A DNA stretch of 64,000 nt from Petunia secreta (taxonomy: Eukaryota; Streptophyta; Magnoliopsida; Solanales; Solanaceae), in NCBI GenBank assembly GCA_029990175.1, contig JARKIP010000021.1, positions 21,271,501 through 21,335,500 of the forward strand, written 5' to 3'. A program made the translations under genes and the position numbers. The notes under the pieces were generated by a model. It had not been told where the DNA came from. It made no database searches and saw only the letters and a program-made list of their open reading frames with translations. Numbering within the stretch: position 1 is the stretch's first letter; each line of letters opens with the position of its first letter. This document shows positions 22,201 through 33,473 of the stretch, piece by piece.

Positions 22201-24543
22201 GCAAGTTGACTCACTCTTTCGGATAAATTACACGGACCCATGGATTGAAGGAGATGATAAGAGGACTTCAAGATCAATTATGATACAGGTACTTTAAAGG
22301 TTTAACTGAAGTATACATCATTGCAGCTCTTCAAAGCTCATTTCTAACTGACTTCATATTTTTACCAGAATTCAAGAACGCCTGGCACACTTGTTCATAA
22401 TCAACCGGAAGGTAGCCTGACGATAGGACGTGTCACTGCTGGGATTGAATACAGTCGGCCATTCAGGCCAAAGTGGAATGGAACAGCTGGAATCATATTT
22501 CAGGTAGCTTTTATATTAATGTCTATTGATTATTTGTGCCCTTCTGTGGGATTATTATTTTACTTTCTGATAGTGGGTTGGCATGGTTGTAGAGGAATAT
22601 AGTGCGAAGATCTTTATTCATTTTTGGAGAGATGATACTGTAATAATTTGCCAAGGAGGATGAAAACTCTTTTCTCTTGTTTATAGTCTTGGGACTTCCA
22701 CGGAGTTAGTTTTAGTGTTCCTAATCTCTAACATGTTCGTTATTTCCCATTTATGTTAATGCCGTTGCTACTTGTCCTTCCTATTTTATTTTTTTCAGCG
22801 TGCTGGAGCTCGGGATGACCAAGGGAGTCCTATTATAAGGGACTACTACAGTAGTCCACTTACTGCAAGGTATATATTGGTGATGGTTATTGCTGCCTAA
22901 AGTGTTGTATATCTAACCATAATAAAGTTTTCCCGATGCTCCTTTCTGAACTGCTGCAGTGGCAATACTCATGATGATATGTTACTTGCCAAACTTGAGA
23001 CTGTCTATACTGGTTCTGGTGACCCTAGTTCTTCAGTGGTCAGTTTTCTAAAATTCTGCCAGACTCCTTGTCTAGTGAATAAAGGGATAGAAATTTTTTT
23101 ATTCATCTGCCCTAACTTCTTACCCTGCTGTTTTGCAGTTTGTTTTCAACATGGATCAGGGACTTCCTGTATGGTCCGAGTGGCTAGTTTTCAACAGAGT
23201 CAATGCTCGTGCTAGGAAAGGAATAGTATTAGGTCCTACACGTCTTCTTTTAAGGTGATGGCTAGCTAGAAAGATGCTAAATTTAGCTGTTGTTCCTCCA
23301 ACTGTATCCTTTAAAGTTCGCCTGAATTAAGTTGTCGGCTATTGTGAGCTTTGTTTTTGCAGTTTGTCTGGTGGTCATGTGGTAGGTAATTTCCCGCCTC
23401 ATGAGGCATTTGCCATTGGTGGAACCAATAGTGTTAGAGGATATGAAGAGGGGGCAGTTGGCTCAGGCCGGTCTTATGTGGTTGGCTGTGGAGAAATTTC
23501 TTTCCCTCTGGTAAGTGGAGGCAGTTTGAAAAATCTTTTAGTTCGACTGACTTCTCTAGATATTGGTGGCTTTCGCCATCTTTCTCATCTATCTCAATGA
23601 TGCTAGTGCTATCTCGTCTGTACCAAGAGGATGGTTGCTAATATTCTTATATTTTGAAGATATTAGTTATCTGCTAAATGCATTTAGACTCCAGTACTCC
23701 ATGCTATCCTTTTTCTTATTAAATTGCTCGTATTTTGCAGATGGGGCCACTTGAAGGGGCTGTATTTGCTGATTATGGCACAGACCTTGGATCTGGTCCA
23801 AGTGTTCCTGGTATGTATCTCTGGCCAGATTGTCTTTTTACCATTCTGGGTAGTGCTCTCCCCCTCTCCCCTCCCTCCCCTTTATTTGCTTAAAGGTAAT
23901 TAATTTATTCAGAATGTTATTACCATCTTTAATCTATTTTAATTTATGGTAATAGAAGTCTAACCTGACCAAATTGGTTCTTGTGGTATAATAGCCAACA
24001 TCCACACTTCATGATCATAAATGGAACTGTAACTATCCTGTCTGTTTAATTGCACTTTCAAATTTATCTACTAGACTAAGGCTTCATTGACAAACACTGT
24101 AGTCAAGTTGGTGTTAATTTTGATCTCTGAATATATCTTTAACTAGAGAGAAATCCCCGATGGCCAGTGGTGCACCGTTCTTGATGAGAAAATGGGTTCA
24201 CCCCTCTATCCTTCCCCACTTAAATACCAAGCTATTGTCTACGACACAGTTCGAATCCATGACGAGCGCCTAAGACGTCTCTGACACCACGTGTCGCTCT
24301 TACCACTAGATTGGCAGCTGATCTCTGGAATTTAAATGCACTGTAGTTTGGCAGGCCTTTCACGTTAATATTCTGTTTCTCTTATCAGGTGATCCTGCTG
24401 GACCAAGGAGAAAACCAGGAAGTGGATATGGATGTGGAGTTGGTGTTCGAGTAGACTCTCCATTGGGACCTTTAAGACTAGAGTATGCCTTTAATGACCA
24501 AAGGACTGGCAGATTTCACTTTGGTGTTGGCCTAAGGAACTAA
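16238..24543 (+). CDS. OEP80: OEP80 / Toc75-V, plastid outer-envelope Omp85 protein (16 exons)
   Basis: This Omp85-family beta-barrel of the chloroplast outer envelope is related to Toc75 and thought to help insert other barrels. Exons: 16238-16837, 17833-17926, 18098-18180, 18294-18388, 18474-18543, 20282-20375, 21200-21284, 21389-21424, 22135-22288, 22369-22503, 22799-22869, 22960-23038, 23139-23254, 23363-23510, 23741-23810, 24389-24543. All introns are GT-AG and the exons join in frame to 694 residues, a little shorter than remembered Arabidopsis OEP80. Residues 1-120 are a Ser/Pro/Asn-rich targeting extension. POTRA-type domains begin near 124 (EERVLISEVLVR). The barrel follows, with the conserved VRGYEEG loop motif near 595-601, ending FHFGVGLRN. 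The start resembles the Arabidopsis N terminus (NDxVxFxSSSI). Introns hold several transposon fragments, and intron 1 holds a degenerate copy of the exon 1 end. Confidence 0.95.
17158..17790 (+). repeat. Tandem duplication in OEP80 intron 1
   Basis: The block starting TTTCTAAGTACTTATTGAGT near 17161 is repeated from about 17518 (TTTCTAAGTATTTATTAAGT). Shared phrases include TGAGGTAAATT, CCGAGTAGTAG and a closing AAGATGTT. The copies differ by many small changes, so the event is old. The second copy is preceded by a relic of the exon 1 end (17463-17491), so the original unit spanned the exon 1/intron 1 border. Confidence 0.8.
17463..17491 (+). pseudogene. Relic of the OEP80 exon 1 end inside intron 1
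   Basis: TTA GAT GGT ATC CGT TTG GTA TTC TAG followed by GTACATTA reads LDGIRLVF-stop and then a donor. The true exon 1 end at 16811-16837 reads RDGIRLVFQ followed by GTACATTT. The glutamine codon CAG has become TAG while the donor is kept. If spliced in, it would end the protein early. Confidence 0.8.
18813..19158 (+). mobile_element. 5'-truncated RTE-type LINE insertion with 18-bp TSD, OEP80 intron 5
   Basis: Direct copies of ATCCTGGATAACCTGATA flank the insert at 18795-18812 and 19159-19176. The insert begins with a piece that translates to DRKKWRSKI, like the end of RTE-clade reverse transcriptase ORFs. Then comes the familiar non-coding tail (AAGGTCTGCGTACATC ... CCAGACCCCACC ... CACTGGGT) ending in TTG repeats. 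Only 346 bp are present. Confidence 0.85.
19300..19990 (+). mobile_element. LINE fragment (end of ORF2, zinc-binding region), OEP80 intron 5
   Basis: Frames pieced by eye read RPFNDWEME, then PWKVIWKGKAPYKIKCFSW, then CNRCPLCEEDEENANHLFLH. This is the zinc-binding domain found after reverse transcriptase in plant L1-type LINEs. Stops and shifts break it. It is in the same orientation as the host gene. No target duplication or poly-A tail was recognised. Confidence 0.75.
24124..24337 (-). mobile_element. SINE-like insertion, OEP80 intron 15
   Basis: Read on the minus strand, AATCTAGTGGTAAGAGC resembles an RNA polymerase III A box and GGATTCGAACTG a B box, about 50 bp apart. Similar flanks GATCTCTGAATAT (24122) and GATCTCTGGAATT (24320) could be an imperfect target duplication. 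It may be a tRNA-derived SINE of a family I cannot name. Confidence 0.5.
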
Positions 24544-25735
24544 TACTAGGCCCTTCCTCTTGTTTATTGACATTCCATATTATATCATTTTTTTGTTGCC
24601 TTCTCTGGTTTATTCAATTAGATCCTCTTTTTTTTACCCAAAATGTAACATCCATGTAATTGGAGGGGCAAAAAGCGTAGTTTTTAAAATTATAAGGGGG
24701 CACTTGTCTTATCTATTTACTAAATGGAGGGAAAATGTTTGTTCTGAAACTTGGGGAGTGATTAGCAATCTTCTGTTTTGCTCTTTGAATATTATTCCGA
24801 TTGTCATCAATCCCCATCAGGATTATTTATATAGCATCGTGCTGTCCATTTCTTTTTCACTGAAAATACAGAAGAAAAAGGCATGTTTGTAAACTTTAGA
24901 ACAGTTATTAACCAACTCGGAGTGAGTTTTAAGTCATAATTCTCAAAGGATGTGTTCTTTTGACGTGTCAATTATATTTTTCAATTTTGTGGTCGTTCCT
25001 GCGCTCCATTTATCCTTATCTTGTTGAGGAGGAGTTTGGTAACGAATTCAGATTGACCAGGAGGAATAGCAAGCTCATGAGCTTTGTCTTATTTCGTCGT
25101 CAAGAAATGAAACAAGACCTCCATTCCCCGGTTTAAATCAAATGTAGCTCCCTTTAATTTTTGGTGTGAAGCAGTGTCGAACAAAACTACCCAGCCCAAT
25201 AGAGGTTATTATCTTGTTTCGCAAAGTTGGCAAATTGCAGCACACAAGTACAAAAGTTGAACATTTCCAGTGTGATTCAGTAACCGTTCTTTGTTGGATT
25301 GTTATTGGAGTAGTGCTAATTTTGAACAATATTAAGAATTGTTTTGGCAATTGGATATATTCCCTTGTTTTAATTGTATTTATTTAATCATATTATCATA
25401 CTAGCATGTACTCAAAAATAGTAAAAGACAAATTACTTAAATGCCCTTCTAAAATCTAAAAATACCCACTATAAATACAACCTACCTAAAGAAGCCGCGC
25501 TTAACAACACTGCAGCAAACCAACGGGGCTTTACAGGAAACGACATGCTCCTTCAGACACCTATATTCAACGACTTGAAGGCAGATGCACGCTGCTATTC
25601 ACATCTTTGCCACATATATTAGCACTCCTATATGTTTTACTCCTATCATTTTGTTCTGTTCTGGTTAAGAAGTGATCCACTTTGGTTTCTTGGATTAAAA
25701 GTTTAAACTTGAACTATAAGCAAGAACGACCCTCC
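24544..25735. other. OEP80 3' UTR and intergenic sequence
   Basis: The transcript end should lie within the first few hundred bases, but I see no clear AATAAA. The rest is AT-rich with no protein-like frame or repeat that I recognise. Confidence 0.4.
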
Positions 25736-25736
25736 T

Positions 25737-25854
25737 GTGTTTGAATCCATTGAAGTACCTGCTTAATGTTTATGTTTCTTTATGTTTATACCCGTGTGTT
25801 TGAATCCATAGAATTACCTGCTTAGTGTTTATGTTTCTTTAATTTAATGGTTCT
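25737..25854. repeat. 59-bp tandem duplication
   Basis: GTGTTTGAATCCATTGAAG at 25737 recurs at 25796 (GTGTTTGAATCCATAGAAT). Both copies continue through ACCTGCTTA and GTGTTTATGTTTCTTTA with few differences. Confidence 0.85.
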
Positions 25855-25906
25855 ATGTATATGATCATGACAAGTATTGCCGTGTTTCTTTGATATGTCT
25901 TTTCGC

Positions 25907-25909
<3 letters not shown>

Positions 25910-25962
<53 letters not shown>
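25910..25962. repeat. (TA)n microsatellite
   Basis: About 26 uninterrupted TA dinucleotides. Such a run is likely to vary in length between individuals. Confidence 0.97.
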
Positions 25963-25964
<2 letters not shown>

Positions 25965-26494
25965 ATCAGTTTTTTTTTCTCAGAGATGATATGTACTGTA
26001 ATGATTCTCTAAGAAGAACAATTGTCGATTTTCATTCGTCTTGAAGATTATATCTTATCTTGGGGTATGAAAGTTCTCCATTTTTCATGACCACCCAGGA
26101 GCCATATCTTCCTGCCATTTACTACAAAGTTCATCAAACCTTCAAACATTAATCATATATAGGCCACCACCTTTTTGCATTTGAGATTTGTTTTTTAATT
26201 TTTGTCTGAAAGTTGTTATCATACCTTGCTTTTCGGTTATTGATTCAAATGTCAAATTATACACTAAATCGGTCAAATAGTTTGCTACCTTGGAATATGG
26301 AAGTTGAATATATATGTCCAACCTTTTTATGATCTTGGAAGAATGCCGCTCAAATGTTTGATTCCATGAATGATTTTCTTAGACTTTTTTGTGGTTATTT
26401 TTGAACTGTGGAATTATAGTTTAAAACAAACTCCTCAAAACTATTAGTATAGTAATGAATATAGCAAGTGTTGCTGCTGTAGAAATCATGTGCA

Positions 26495-27170
26495 AGAGAC
26501 AATAGATTATGCTTTTGTGTCTGGTGAAATGGCTGCAAGTATTTGGAAGTTTTTTGGTGATCCTTTGTGTGTTCCAGTAGGAGCATAAAACCTGTGGAGC
26601 ATGATAGAAGGCCGGAAAAGCATTAAATCAAAATATTACATTTTGAGGGTCTTCCAGGCTATGTCTATATTCATAAGGTGGGTGGTGTGGGAAGCAAGAT
26701 GTGTTGTCAAGTATGGCAGAAGAAAATATCAAGTTCAGGGGACTGTCATGAAGTCCTGTTTCATGTTAAATCATGTATGAAGAAGAAATGCATCATTTTT
26801 TATTTTTCAAGGGACTATCACAGAATATGCATAGAACTAGAAGCATACAGAGTGATAAAGTACTTCAATTTGCATTCACAACTGTGCGAAGTGGAAGCAA
26901 CCTGCTATGCAATTAAATGGTGCTCGGATGGGAAGCTAATCACGTTATCATTAAGTTTGACTCAATGTTGGTGGTCAGCGTGATAAATGGAGTTATAGCA
27001 GTACCTTGAAGCCTAATAGACTCAGATGAAGAAGACAGTTGAAAGCAAATGTATAAAAGTTCAACACTACCACTACTATAGGGTGGCAAACCAAGTGACC
27101 GGTTATTTAGCCAAACATGATACTAATGCCAACTTTTGGAATATAAGGCAAAATAAGAAAGGGTCAATAA
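26495..27170 (+). pseudogene. LINE remnant: zinc-binding tail and RNase H
   Basis: Segments in changing frames read DYAFVSGEMAASIWKFFGDP, then VVWEARCVVKYGRRK, then CEVEATCYAIKWCSDG, and finally YRVANQVTGYLAKH. These correspond in order to the zinc-binding tail, the linker and the RNase H domain that ends many plant L1-type LINEs. The intact-looking 101-residue frame here (26678-26983) mixes this sequence in the wrong frame and is not a gene. Confidence 0.7.
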
Positions 27171-27494
27171 TTGTGGGGTCATGAACTACAACAGAAGATG
27201 TAACAATTGGGGAGGTATGTTTTTGGAGCTATATTTTGGAAACATCAGGTAATTTTAGTGCTAACACTACATGTATAGATAGTAGTGGTTGTTATAGTTA
27301 CTAAAACTTGTGTAACCGTAAATGGTGTAAAGAGTTATACAATTCATACTATAGGTACAATACTAAGATTCAGATATTATAAATAAAATTATATGTGAAA
27401 GCTCAAACAATATCCAATCATCTTGACTTAAGTATTCATGAAAATTTGTTTAATAATATTGATATTATTTAACAATATCATGTATTATAAAAAT

Positions 27495-27530
27495 CGACAA
27501 ACACGTGCATCGCACGTGTCGAGAAACTAG
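27495..27530 (+). mobile_element. Helitron-like 3' terminus
   Basis: A hairpin CACGTGC-ATC-GCACGTG is followed 11 bases later by CTAG with a T next. A short hairpin shortly before CTRR and insertion before T is the Helitron 3' signature. The 5' end of this copy was not located. Confidence 0.6.
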
Positions 27531-28676
27531 TACTATTCTAAAAGAGTCAATCCCTATAGCAAAAAGTAAACGACCTTTTTGTCCCTATAATAAAGCTTTT
27601 TAATTAGGATTGTGATGCCCTTTCACATCTTCAGGTTCACTTCGTACATGTATTTGGTTCTGGAGAGATATAATGGATGACTATGTCATTCATTACTAAA
27701 TACCTATTACTATCCAAGGATCAATGATGACTTTTTACATCTCCAACTTAATGAGGAGAATGAACATTCATCCGTTGGAGAAAGTGAACAAACACTCAAT
27801 ATATTTGTTACTAAATTGCTTAATTACATTAGGAACTCACCACATAGCTAATTAAATTCTGTGTTTAAGCATTACAAGTGAAAAGTTTATTTTCTTCCAG
27901 TTTTACTTTATCTCTGGCAGTAGCCGAGACACGGTACTAAAATTGTATTTGACAAGTAAGTTTATTTTCTTCTTTGTTAGTTCCTATAATTATTCAGCAC
28001 ACTTTGTTTCACGCATTGTTTATGCAAGTTCGGTTAAGAACCACTGCCTTTTTTCTGGAAGCTAAAATATTTATCTTTGATGGTATTTGATTTTTCATAA
28101 AAGACAACATCAAACTATCAACATCTCACCCGCAGTTATCATGTTTCATTTCGTAATCGGCTTAGAATTTGCACAAATACAAATGAGGTAAGCGGTAAGT
28201 CTTTTGAACAGAATTTTGTTTGACTATAATTTTGCTATTGTGAATTTTGAAACTTTTTTCATGTTCTTTTGGTCTACTTTATATATATGTACTTGTGTTT
28301 TAGAGTAAGTTCATTAATACTTAGGAATACTGCAAGCGTAATAGTTGCAATATTTAGCACGGATCTTAATACATTTATCATTGTATTTTTTTAAATAATT
28401 TATAACTTATGAAATTCTAATTTTGGGTCTATTTTAGCAGTTCAAAAATCACTGTGACACCATTATTTTCATTTTCCCAAAGAACGAAATGTAAGACTGT
28501 TATTAAAACGAAATAGAATAGTGACCTCCTCATGTTTCTTTGACAATTTCATGAAATTTAAGATATCAATTATGCAACTCAAGCACAAATTTTTTTAAAC
28601 AACAATTATATAATTCTTTTAATATATTACATTCATTATTAAGGACACACGCGCGTTGAGCGTCTCCAAAAACTAG
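27531..28676 (+). mobile_element. Non-autonomous Helitron-like unit A
   Basis: It begins directly after the preceding CTAG and ends with CTAG at 28673-28676, preceded by a weak GC-rich hairpin (GACACACGCGCGTTGAGCGTCTC). Its start (TCTAAAAGAGTCAATCCCTA from about 27538) resembles the start of the next unit. There is no coding content. The exact 5' base is uncertain. Confidence 0.5.
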
Positions 28677-29934
28677 TTGATATAAAATCAAGAATCCCTA
28701 AAGTAAAAAGTGAAAGAGGAAAATACCCCTAACCTAATTAATTATCCAACTTAAAAAAAAAAAATCAATTTTCGGAAAAACGAAGAGACGCGATTCTGAT
28801 TGAACGACCTTTGATGAAGAGCACTTGCAACTTCCCATTGTTTCATTCCCCATGCCTGATATATACACAGTTTCTTCAGTTTCCTTTTATATTTTGATTC
28901 CAGTTCAAGTTTCACCCTGATTTTGCTCTAAAACCTCCTTTGTTTATATGTAGTGTTCGCATTATTGTAAGTTTATCTCCCTTCTATCTTGGTTTCTTTC
29001 TTTATTGCTTTATATTGTGAAGCCTTTTTTTTTTTTTTTGTAGAAAATAATTTTATGTTGTCAACCTTCTTATCAATGATTTAGAAGACCGATATTTATC
29101 ACCTCTCATCGTTCGTTTTGTTAGGGGATATCTGACAACTTTAGTTTCTGTAGGATCGCTTCGGTTATGTCTGAAAGTTGATATTTATCACCTCTGTTGC
29201 AATTTTTACAAGGACAATTAAGAGCCAAGTTCTTTCTACACTTGCATCTTATTCAAGAGTATTCTGTAAAGAAGTGTAACAAAAGATGCTTCCTAAATTC
29301 TGTGTTTGATTGCCCAGTGAAATTAGCACACTACCTTTCATAGGCCTAGGCCAATCAATTGCAACTTTTGGATAGGATAGCTTTGCGTTTTCGCAGAGGC
29401 TTAGGTTTTACCCCTCTTTTTTGTGAACAACAGTTTACCAAATCTAACCACCACTGGAGGAATAACATTGGTGGACTGCTAATAAAAAGAAATGAATTAT
29501 TTGGAGTTAAACTGTTGCAAATATGTTAAGCAAACACTGAGATATTTGTAATGTGGAGGGTTCTTGGCTTATGATTAAAGCCAATAGACTTTCTAATAAT
29601 TATGAACAACTTTAGATATGATGATACATTGATGATTACACGTTTAATCTTATTCTTTCATGTATATTTTTTTTTTAATTAAGATTTTACCTATAAAGCC
29701 GTCTTAGGTGACAATTGCTCAATTACATGTTTGTATCTCAAAAATCAAAAAAACCATGGCAAACAAGTGGCTATATGTTGATCCACATTTATGTGTCGCT
29801 CAAACTTGCTTTTACAATATTTTTTTGGGTAACATTATTTTCTCGGAACTTTTTTGTAATAACATTCAACTTATTTACACATTATGTACTGTATAACTCA
29901 GTATCCACATGCAATGCACGTGTTGAGAAACTAG
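28677..29934 (+). mobile_element. Non-autonomous Helitron-like unit B
   Basis: It abuts unit A, starts with ATCAAGAATCCCTAAAGTAA (similar to the start of unit A) and ends in CTAG at 29931-29934. That end is preceded by CACATGC-AA-TGCACGTG, an imperfect hairpin very like that at 27501. It contains no helicase or replicase coding. A T run lies near 29026-29040. Confidence 0.5.
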
Positions 29935-30052
29935 TTATATTGATATACTTGAGTAACCATAACAACAATAATTGCACAAAAATTAACACTTATGACAAAG
30001 TTATCTCATCAATAATTTCAAATTTAGATTAACCGAGGCTCCAATTGAATTA

Positions 30053-30215
30053 TAGCCTGTTTGGGTAAGTTTAAAAGTAGCTTAAAAACGCATATGTGCT
30101 TTTTGAGTGTTTGATAATTTAAAAAGCAATGTGCTTATACGCACTTTTGTGCTTAAATAAGTCAAGAGTATCATAACTTCTCAAAAGTGACTTATAAGCA
30201 ACTTATGACTTAGCT
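30053..30215. mobile_element. Left part of a small MITE split by the LINE
   Basis: TAGCCTGTTTGGGTAAG starts a sequence rich in AGCTTA, ACTTATAAG and CACTTTTG blocks, like the intact MITE at 59733-59903. The matching right end (CTCAAACAGGCTC) is found 8 kb away at about 38306-38318, beyond the LINE poly-A tail. Confidence 0.6.
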
Positions 30216-30311
30216 TGATATATTATGCTCATCTCCAAATGGTCGATAACAACTAATATGAAACCTACGCGCCCCCAAACTTAAAACAACTGCTATACAC
30301 GCGCCCCCACC

Positions 30312-32791
30312 ATGGAACCTCCGGCATGCCTCCAACAAGCGCGTAAGGAGGGACCATTTTTTTCTCCAGCTGAAGCAACTAATAGCACCGAAATTCCACA
30401 AAGCTCTACTTATGCTAATACTGTGGCTGCAACCTTGACAAAGGAAGCTTCGACCCGTCTTGTCCAAAATTCAGTAACAACCAGAACCACAACCCACAAT
30501 GGTATACCGGCGGTCATTTTCAAGACTAAAGACTACTATGGAATTAGGCCTGGGCATAGAGCTGAGCCAGCTCGGAACTCGGCTCGGCTCGATTGCCTTT
30601 TAGCTCGGCTCGGCTCGGCTCATTTTGAAAAGAGGCTCGGCTCGGGCTCGGCTCGGTTTTATTCAAAGTTTGGCTCGGTTCGGCTCGGCTCGGTCAAAGC
30701 TCGGCTCGACAGAGCTGGCTCGGCTCGGCTCGGTTAGCTTGATTTATTATGTAATTTTCTCTTTAAAATATAACTTTCATTCATTAGTCTCAATTACTAA
30801 TTTGAAGTCTACTTAATATTTAATATAATTAACAATTGATAAACTTGTACTCTTATCCTTATTTATTTGACATAAATAAATTTATTTTCTCATAATGTAA
30901 AGGTTAAGCCTACTAAATAGCTGATACTAAAAATCAAATGCAATTCATATTTTTAATTTAACCATTTAATTATTAACATGGTAAAATTTATAACCATAAT
31001 ATTAAAATTTATAAGCCTACTAGATGTTTTAAATCAAATCAAATTAAAATAACTAACACTTTTAACATAAGTTATAGGGTAAAACTACTTAACATATTTT
31101 TAACATCATCTCTAAAACTGTTTTTTTAATGATTATGATGAAAAAAAATAAATATTATTTTTTATATTATTAAGTATGAGGACACAAAAGAAAAAGAGTC
31201 AGCTCGGGCTCGGCTCGGGCTCGGTCAAACTCTAGCAAAGCTCGGTTGAGCTCGGCTCGAGCTCGGCTCGGCTCGGTATAGTTTAAAGCTCGGTTCGGCT
31301 CGGCTCAGGCTCGGCTCGACTCGGTAACATAGTAAGCTCGGTTGGGCTCGGCTCGGGCTCGGCTCGCTCGCTCGATACCCAGGCCTATATGGAATCATGG
31401 CGGAAGAGTGCAAAAGAACACTAATTGGCAGATTTCTCAGAGTGCGACCTGGGATTGAACAGATTCGATCCTCTTTCGCAGAGAAAACTCCAACAGCAGG
31501 TAGAACTAAAATTGGCGTATATGATAATAGAATTGTCTTCTTAGATTTTGAAAATGATCAGGATTATAATTCTATATGGTACAAACGTATGTTAGAAATT
31601 AATGGAATGCAAATGTGGCTTTCTAAATGGTCTCCGGACTTTAAGCCGGAGGAAGACGTTCCAATTGCACCTGTCTGGGTATTGCTTCCTGAACTACTTT
31701 ACCACCTGCATATATGGGAATATGTTAGACAGATCTTAGCTCCTGTTGGACTCCCTTTAGCACTAGACACAACAACTAGAAGTAGGACTAAGCCAAGTAT
31801 GGCCAAGGTTAGAGTCGAGGTGGGCTTAACAAAACCTCTTCCGAAAAGCGTATGGGTTGGTTTGGAGGATGATAATACAGGTCTAATAGGATTTGAACAA
31901 AAGCTAGAGAATGAAGCGGTGCCAAAATTCTGTAAGCATTGCAGATTGCTTGGGCATGCGGCTAATCAGTGTAGAATAGCAGCAACAAAAAAAGATGAGG
32001 AATTAAACAATGAAGAGGAGGAAATGAACAACAAGAACATGGAGAACAATGATCAAGCAGAGAGCAGTACCAAAGGAAATGAAACAGATCGGACAAGTGG
32101 AGAAATTCAAAAGAAGAGCGTGAACAAAAATGAAGCGCTACAATCAGGACCTCTAATAAAGAAGAGAATCCAAGAAAGAGAGAGAAGGAAAAAGAGAAGG
32201 AAAAGATATATCATTCAAAAGTTGATCAAGAAGAAACAACTCACAATATCTAACTCTTTGGCTGAACAACATTTAGTAGAAAGAGTTAGTAGTACTCATG
32301 AAGCTAAAGAAAAAGAGACAGTAAAAAATAATGGTAAACAAATAGTAGTTAGTGGTCCTTTATCAATTGATCCTCCAGGAAGGTTGAAGAAAAAAAGAAC
32401 GGTGATCGTAAACAACCAAGAGCAAGAACTCTCACATGTCATAAGTGAACCTCAAGCTCCCCCTGTGGTTGTAAGAAATTCCTTTCAAAAACTGTCACGA
32501 AGAGAAAAGAAGAAAGAAAAATCAGTCGAAGCTCAAGATAAACACAATGAACAGTCACAACAATTCCATTTCCCACCTCAAAATGAACAGCAAGGCCAAT
32601 CGAGCTCAAAGGAAAAACAACAGGCAAGCCCATCTCAATCAAGTGAAAGAACAATATCTGATCAAGTGAATCTATCCAGTGCAGTGCCAACCAATGAATC
32701 AGATCAAGAGGACGACTTGGTAGCCGATAGCTTAGTGAGAGCATTCTCACCAGAAAAAGAGGATGAACAGTTTCACATGCAATGTCATTAA
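30312..32791 (+). pseudogene. LINE ORF1 (nucleic-acid-binding), interrupted by a hAT-like element
   Basis: The frame starts at ATG 30312, runs to 30544, and resumes at 31396-32791. Leaving out the insertion and one copy of its 8-bp duplication joins codons exactly (GGA ATC ATG), giving 542 residues with no stop. It contains a DUF4283-like segment and a CCHC knuckle near 31931-31975 (CKHCRLLGHAANQC), then a long Lys/Glu/Gln-rich tail. The end appears fused into mid-endonuclease sequence (FHMQCH-stop), so the true C-terminus is probably lost. Such proteins coat LINE RNA. Confidence 0.85.
30545..31387. mobile_element. hAT-like non-autonomous element (843 bp) inside LINE ORF1
   Basis: The ends are TAGGCCTGGGCAT and its inverted partner ATACCCAGGCCTA, 12 of 13 matching. 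They are flanked by an 8-bp duplication TATGGAAT (30537-30544 and 31388-31395), the hallmark of hAT elements. Both subterminal regions are packed with CTCGG repeats, GC-rich against an AT-rich middle. The long frames in them (Ala-Arg-Leu-Gly-Ser repeats) are produced by the repeat. There is no transposase. Confidence 0.92.
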
Positions 32792-33290
32792 TGATCATGA
32801 ACAACAGATCACCTTTGCAACCAATCATAACATGGCTTCCTTTACATTCTGGATAACTGTGGTATATGCTAAGTCAAAATCCGATAGAAGGAAAGATCTC
32901 TGGGACAGTTTAGTACATACCAAGAGTTTGATTAATGGCTCGTGGACTGTTTGCGGTGATTTTAATGTTATTTTGGAAGCTGCAGAGAAAAAAGGGGGAA
33001 GAATACATAGGCTAAGCAGTAGCCTAGATTTCATTAATTGTCTAGATGAATGTGCATTGATGGATGCTGGTTTCTCTGGAGAAATATTTACCTGGTGCAA
33101 TAACAGAAGGAAAAGGAAGAGAATCTGTAAGAGGCTCAGGGTGTTATACAATGATGAATGGTCTGAATCATTTCCTGTGGTTACTGTTTCTCATCTACCT
33201 AGGACAGGAACAGACTATCGACCTTTTTTATTTAAATGCTCTACCCGTGATGATCCCCGTATGAAATACTTCAAGTTCGTGAACTTCTAG
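32763..33290 (+). pseudogene. LINE ORF2, endonuclease domain (N-terminally deleted)
   Basis: The frame contains VCGDFNVIL, MDAGFSG and FTWCNNR, the middle and end of an apurinic-type (EEP) endonuclease. The first part of the domain with its early catalytic Asn/Glu residues is absent. The reading passes straight from the ORF1 tail to mid-endonuclease, so an internal deletion is inferred at about 32770. Near the end, RPFLFKC stands where SDHxPL is usual, with the His displaced or lost. Confidence 0.8.
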
Positions 33291-33473
33291 ATTAAAATGC
33301 CAGGTTTCAAAGAATTAGTAAAGCAATCTTGGGATTCCCAAGTCAATGGTAATACTATGTGGATTTTTCAACAAAAACTCAAAGCACTATCAGTCAAGTT
33401 GGGTCACTGGTAAAAAAATGACATTGGCAATGTTTTTGACAAACTAAAAGAATGGGAGGAGAAGGTACAGGAA

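Noticed and set aside
24560..24892. 110-codon frame after OEP80
   Set aside because: It lies in the 3' UTR/flank, is hydrophobic and low in complexity, and has no recognisable domain.
26678..26983. 101-codon frame as a small gene
   Set aside because: Its sequence belongs to a LINE RNase H region, with the recognisable motifs spread over several frames.
30312..31413. Ala-Arg-Leu-Gly-Ser repeat proteins on both strands
   Set aside because: They are translations of CTCGG repeats in the subterminal parts of the hAT-like element.
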